Assembly (NCBI RefSeq): GCF_017591435.1
Contig: NC_059296.1
Coordinates: forward strand, 6,135,001 to 6,199,000
Length of the DNA: 64,000 nt
Source: Portunus trituberculatus
Taxonomy: Eukaryota > Arthropoda > Malacostraca > Decapoda > Portunidae
Direction of reading: 5' to 3'
Shown here: one piece after another, positions 24,859 to 64,000 of the stretch
Layout: every line of letters begins with the position of its first letter
Position numbering within the stretch: position 1 is the first letter of the stretch
The notes under the pieces: model-generated
Database searches by the model: none
What the model saw: the letters and a program-made list of their open reading frames with translations, nothing else
Told to the model about the DNA's origin: nothing
Made by a program: the position numbers and the translations under genes

Positions 24859-24919
<61 letters not shown>
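24750..24919. repeat. (CT)n then (TA)n microsatellites
   Basis: CT run at about 24750-24820 and TA run at 24862-24919. The TA run is interrupted by the LTR-like element and resumes at 26491. Confidence 0.93.
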
Positions 24920-28299
<3,380 letters not shown>

Positions 28300-28343
28300 A
28301 ATATTTGCAGTTCTTGTTTTCCCTTGCCGAGCCGCGTCGTACC

Positions 28344-61333
<32,990 letters not shown>

Positions 61334-61768
61334 GTCAGTTTTTCAGATCTCTGGCTGTTCACTTTGACTTCTCTTAAATCAATTGAGATTTATCTGTATT
61401 TAAATCAGACCAATGGGAAATATGAAACAATTAACAGAGTATTTGGTTGTATATTTCTTGGAATGAACACAACTTGGAGGCTATATGAAGGTGTAGTGGA
61501 GGAGGAGGTAGTAGACACCTACCGAAACAATAACTTAATCCCAGTGAGATCTAATAGCACTAGTTCAGGGGGTGCTGTGAACCTTCCATTAAAGCTAGTT
61601 GTGATCTTGCTGAATGTTTCCCTTTATGTCTCACAACTCAAGGGGGCAGTCACAGCCTACCCTCTAAAGACAACTCTCCTTCTTCACACAAAACTACATG
61701 CTTTTACCACACATACACCCGTCACTTCAAATCAAAATTTAAAAGAAAAATAGGACCCGAAAATAATA
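61334..61768 (+). other. Intron 13, 5' part
   Basis: The exon frame stays open for another 140 codons past the donor, but this is not similar to the family. The region immediately left of the LINE may be its 5' UTR. The boundary cannot be placed. Confidence 0.45.
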
Positions 61769-64000
61769 ATGCCTCGGAGTCCCCCTCTGGGAGGGACCAA
61801 AAATGTCCCCAGGTCGGACACCTCTCCTGTTGAAGACCCCAAATGCCTTGACACCTCCCTCAACTTTTTCTACATTGACTTCTGCAACATTCACGGTCTT
61901 AGATCTAATTTTCAATCTGTGGAACACCATCTCTCCTTTACTAAACCTCATCTTCTTTTCCTCACCGAAACACAGCTGTCTGAGGCAACTGACAGTAGCC
62001 CTTCTCTGTTCCCTCCTACTTTCTCTATTCTCATTTTCATTCCAAAGCTGGATGTTGCGTCTATGTACGCAACGACTTAACTTGCTCTCGTGCCCACGCT
62101 CTTGAGTCTTCCGAATTTTCCACCATCTGGCTACGACTTAACAGTCACTCTCAAACTAAATTCATCTGTGCTGTTTATCTCTCCCTAACTCTTCTGACTA
62201 TAGTAATTTCTTCGACTACTTAACTTCTAAAGTGGAGCACATTCTGTCCCTCTACCCTTTCGCTGAGATTTCCATTCTTGGAGATTTCAAGGTTCACCAC
62301 CAGCTTTGGCTTTCTTCTCCCTTCATTGACCACCCTGGTGAACTAGCCTTCAACTTTGCTATCCTCCATGACCTAGAGCAACTGGTGCAACATCCTACTC
62401 GTATTCCTGACCGTCTTGGAGACACGCCCAACATTCTTGATCTCTTCCTCACCTCTAACCCTTCTGCTTATGCTGTCACCCTTTCATCTCCGTTGGGCTC
62501 CTCCGATCACAATCTCATTTCTGTATCTTGTCCTTATTTTCCAATCCCTCCACAGGATCCCCCAAAGCGAAGGTGCCTCTGGCGTTTTGCCTCTGCCAGT
62601 TGGGGGACCTGAGGAGGTATTATGCTGATTTTCCTGGAATGATTATTGCTTCCGTGTCAGAGACCCATCTCTTTGTGCTGAACGCATAACAGAGGTGTTA
62701 GTATCTGGCATGGAGGCGTACATTCCTCATTCTTTTCTCAACCTAAACCTTCTAAACCTTGGTTTAACTCAGCCTGTTCTCGTGCTATACATGATAGAGA
62801 GGTTGCCCACAAAAGGTACTTGAGCCTTCCATCTCCTGAATCTCATGCACTTTATATCTCTGCCGGAATCATGCCAAGTCTGTTCTTCAACTTGCCAAAC
62901 ACTCTTTCATAAATAGGAAATGTCAAAATCTTTCAAACTCAAACTCTCCTCGTGACTTCTGGCATCTAGCCAAAAACATCTCAAATAACTTCACTTCTTC
63001 ATCTTTCCTCCTTTATTTCATCCTGATGGCACCACTGCCATCTCTTCTGTCTCTAAAGCTGAACTCTTTTCTCAAACCTTTGCTCACAACTCCACCTTGG
63101 ACGATTCTGGGCTTGTCCTCCTCTCCTCCTCCCTCTGACTATTTCATGTCTACAATCAAAATTCTTCGTAATGATGTTTTCCATGCCCTTGCTGGCCTAA
63201 ACCCTCGGAAGGCTTATGGACCTGATGGGGTCCCTCCTATTGTTCTCAAAAACTGTGCTTCTGTGCTTGCACCTTGCCTGGCCAAACTCTTCCAACTTTG
63301 TCTATCGACTTCTACCTTTCCTTCCTGCTGGAAGTTCGCCTACATTCAGCCTGTTCCTAAAAGGGTGACCGTTCTAACCCCTCAAACTACCGTCCTATAG
63401 CTTTAATCTCTTGCTTGTCTAAAGTTTTTGAATCTATCCTGAATAGGAAGATTCTCAAACATCTGTCACTTCACAATCTTCTGTCTGATCGCCAGTATGG
63501 CTTCCGTCAAGGTCGCTCTACTGGTGATCTTCTGGCTTTCCTTACTGAGTCTTGGTCATCCTCTTTTAGAGATTTCGGTGAAACTTTTGCTGTTGCGTTA
63601 GACATATCAAAAGCTTTTGATAGAGTCTGGCATAAAGCTTTGATTTCAAAACTGCCCTCTTACGGCTTCTATCCTTCTCTCTGCAACTTTATCTCAAGTT
63701 TCCTTTCCGACCGCTCTATTGCTGCTGTGGTAGACGGCTACTGTTCTTCTCCTAAACCTATTAATAGTGGTGTTCCTCAGGGTTCTGTCCTGTCACCCAC
63801 TCTTTCTATTATTCATTAATGACCTTCTTAACCAAACTTCTTGCCCTATCCACTCCTACGCTGATGATACCACCCTACATCTTTCCACGTTCTTTCAGAG
63901 ACGTCCAACCCTTCAGGAAATCAACAGATCACGCGGGACGCCACGGAACGCCTGACTTCCGATCTTTCTAAGATTTCCGATTGGGGCAGAGAAAATCTAG
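61769..64000 (+). mobile_element. Non-LTR retrotransposon (APE endonuclease + reverse transcriptase), frameshifted, runs off window
   Basis: The endonuclease part includes FCNIHGLRSNF (about 61883), FLTETQLSE (about 61960), ILGDFKVHH (62276-62302, usually GDFN) and [10 protein letters not shown] (about 62503). The reverse-transcriptase part includes LNPRKAYGPDGVPPIVLKNC (63198), NYRPIAL (about 63380), GFRQGRSTGD (63500), ALDISKAFDRVWH (63597), NSGVPQGSVLSP (63765) and SYADDTTLHL (63857), the YADD catalytic motif. Frame changes near 62045-62190, 62600, 63000, 63363 and 63806 make it non-coding as it stands. It belongs to the Jockey/I/CR1 group of APE-type LINEs, with the clade unresolved. It lies in sense orientation within the metallopeptidase intron. 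Confidence 0.9.

Noticed and set aside
61334..61753. Extension of metallopeptidase exon 13 as coding (open for ~140 codons)
   Set aside because: The sequence departs from the conserved family exactly at the CTG|GTCAGT donor, where WSEVYS-like sequence is expected, so it is intron.

Overview
The window is nuclear DNA of an arthropod, most likely a decapod crustacean. The reasons are: large introns with canonical splice sites, very dense (CT)n, (CA)n and (TA)n microsatellites, tRNA-Val-headed SINEs, CR1-like LINEs ending in short tandem repeats, Tigger/pogo elements with TA target sites, and piggyBac-like elements with TTAA target sites. Decapod origin is inferred from the repeat landscape and from protein similarity recalled from family knowledge. 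No search was run.

Two genuine multi-exon protein genes are present, both on the + strand. (1) A Rhomboid-1-type intramembrane serine protease has five coding exons between 14070 and 21931 (303 codons). It has the catalytic GASGG serine and the AHLTG histidine. One or two candidate 5' non-coding exons lie at 10577-10945 and near 12980-13302. (2) An M3A zinc metallopeptidase (thimet oligopeptidase/neurolysin family) has 13 coding exons from 28344 to 61333, all joined in phase. It contains the HEFGH zinc site and runs off the right edge just before its last exon(s). Its first exon encodes a 40-residue, acid-free, arginine-containing leader that looks like a mitochondrial presequence. The next exon supplies an in-frame internal Met that could start a cytosolic form.

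Layout. 1-10.5 kb is gene-free DNA with SSR arrays, one full SINE, one SINE 3' end and a 220-bp hairpin. 10.5-23.3 kb is the rhomboid locus. 23.3-28.3 kb is intergenic, with a 217-bp TTAA MITE and a 1.57-kb probable solo LTR sitting inside (TA)n. 28.3-64 kb is the metallopeptidase gene, whose introns are packed with mobile DNA. The 9.6-kb intron (35085-44686) holds at least six Tigger-like insertions, including a three-level nest (Tigger into Tigger, then a TTAA element into that). The 5.6-kb intron (47563-53120) holds piggyBac-like, hAT-like, Tigger and CR1-like pieces. The 7.2-kb intron (53259-60444) holds a TTAA element, Penelope-like remnants, two Tigger families and a ~200-bp (CT)n next to a ~140-bp (TA)n. 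A frameshifted APE-endonuclease/reverse-transcriptase LINE fills the intron at the right end.

The most notable observations are: the cassette-like mitochondrial leader exon and a GC-AG intron in the metallopeptidase gene; a nested insertion whose empty target site is preserved in a paralogous copy 3 kb away; repeated association of Tigger-like ends with (TA)n tracts; 16-18-bp subterminal palindromes at ~40-bp spacing shared in architecture, not sequence, by different TTAA families; and a canonical PCNA-interaction-like motif followed by tandem degenerate copies in a Tigger transposase tail. I see no CRISPR array, operon or bacterial-type system.
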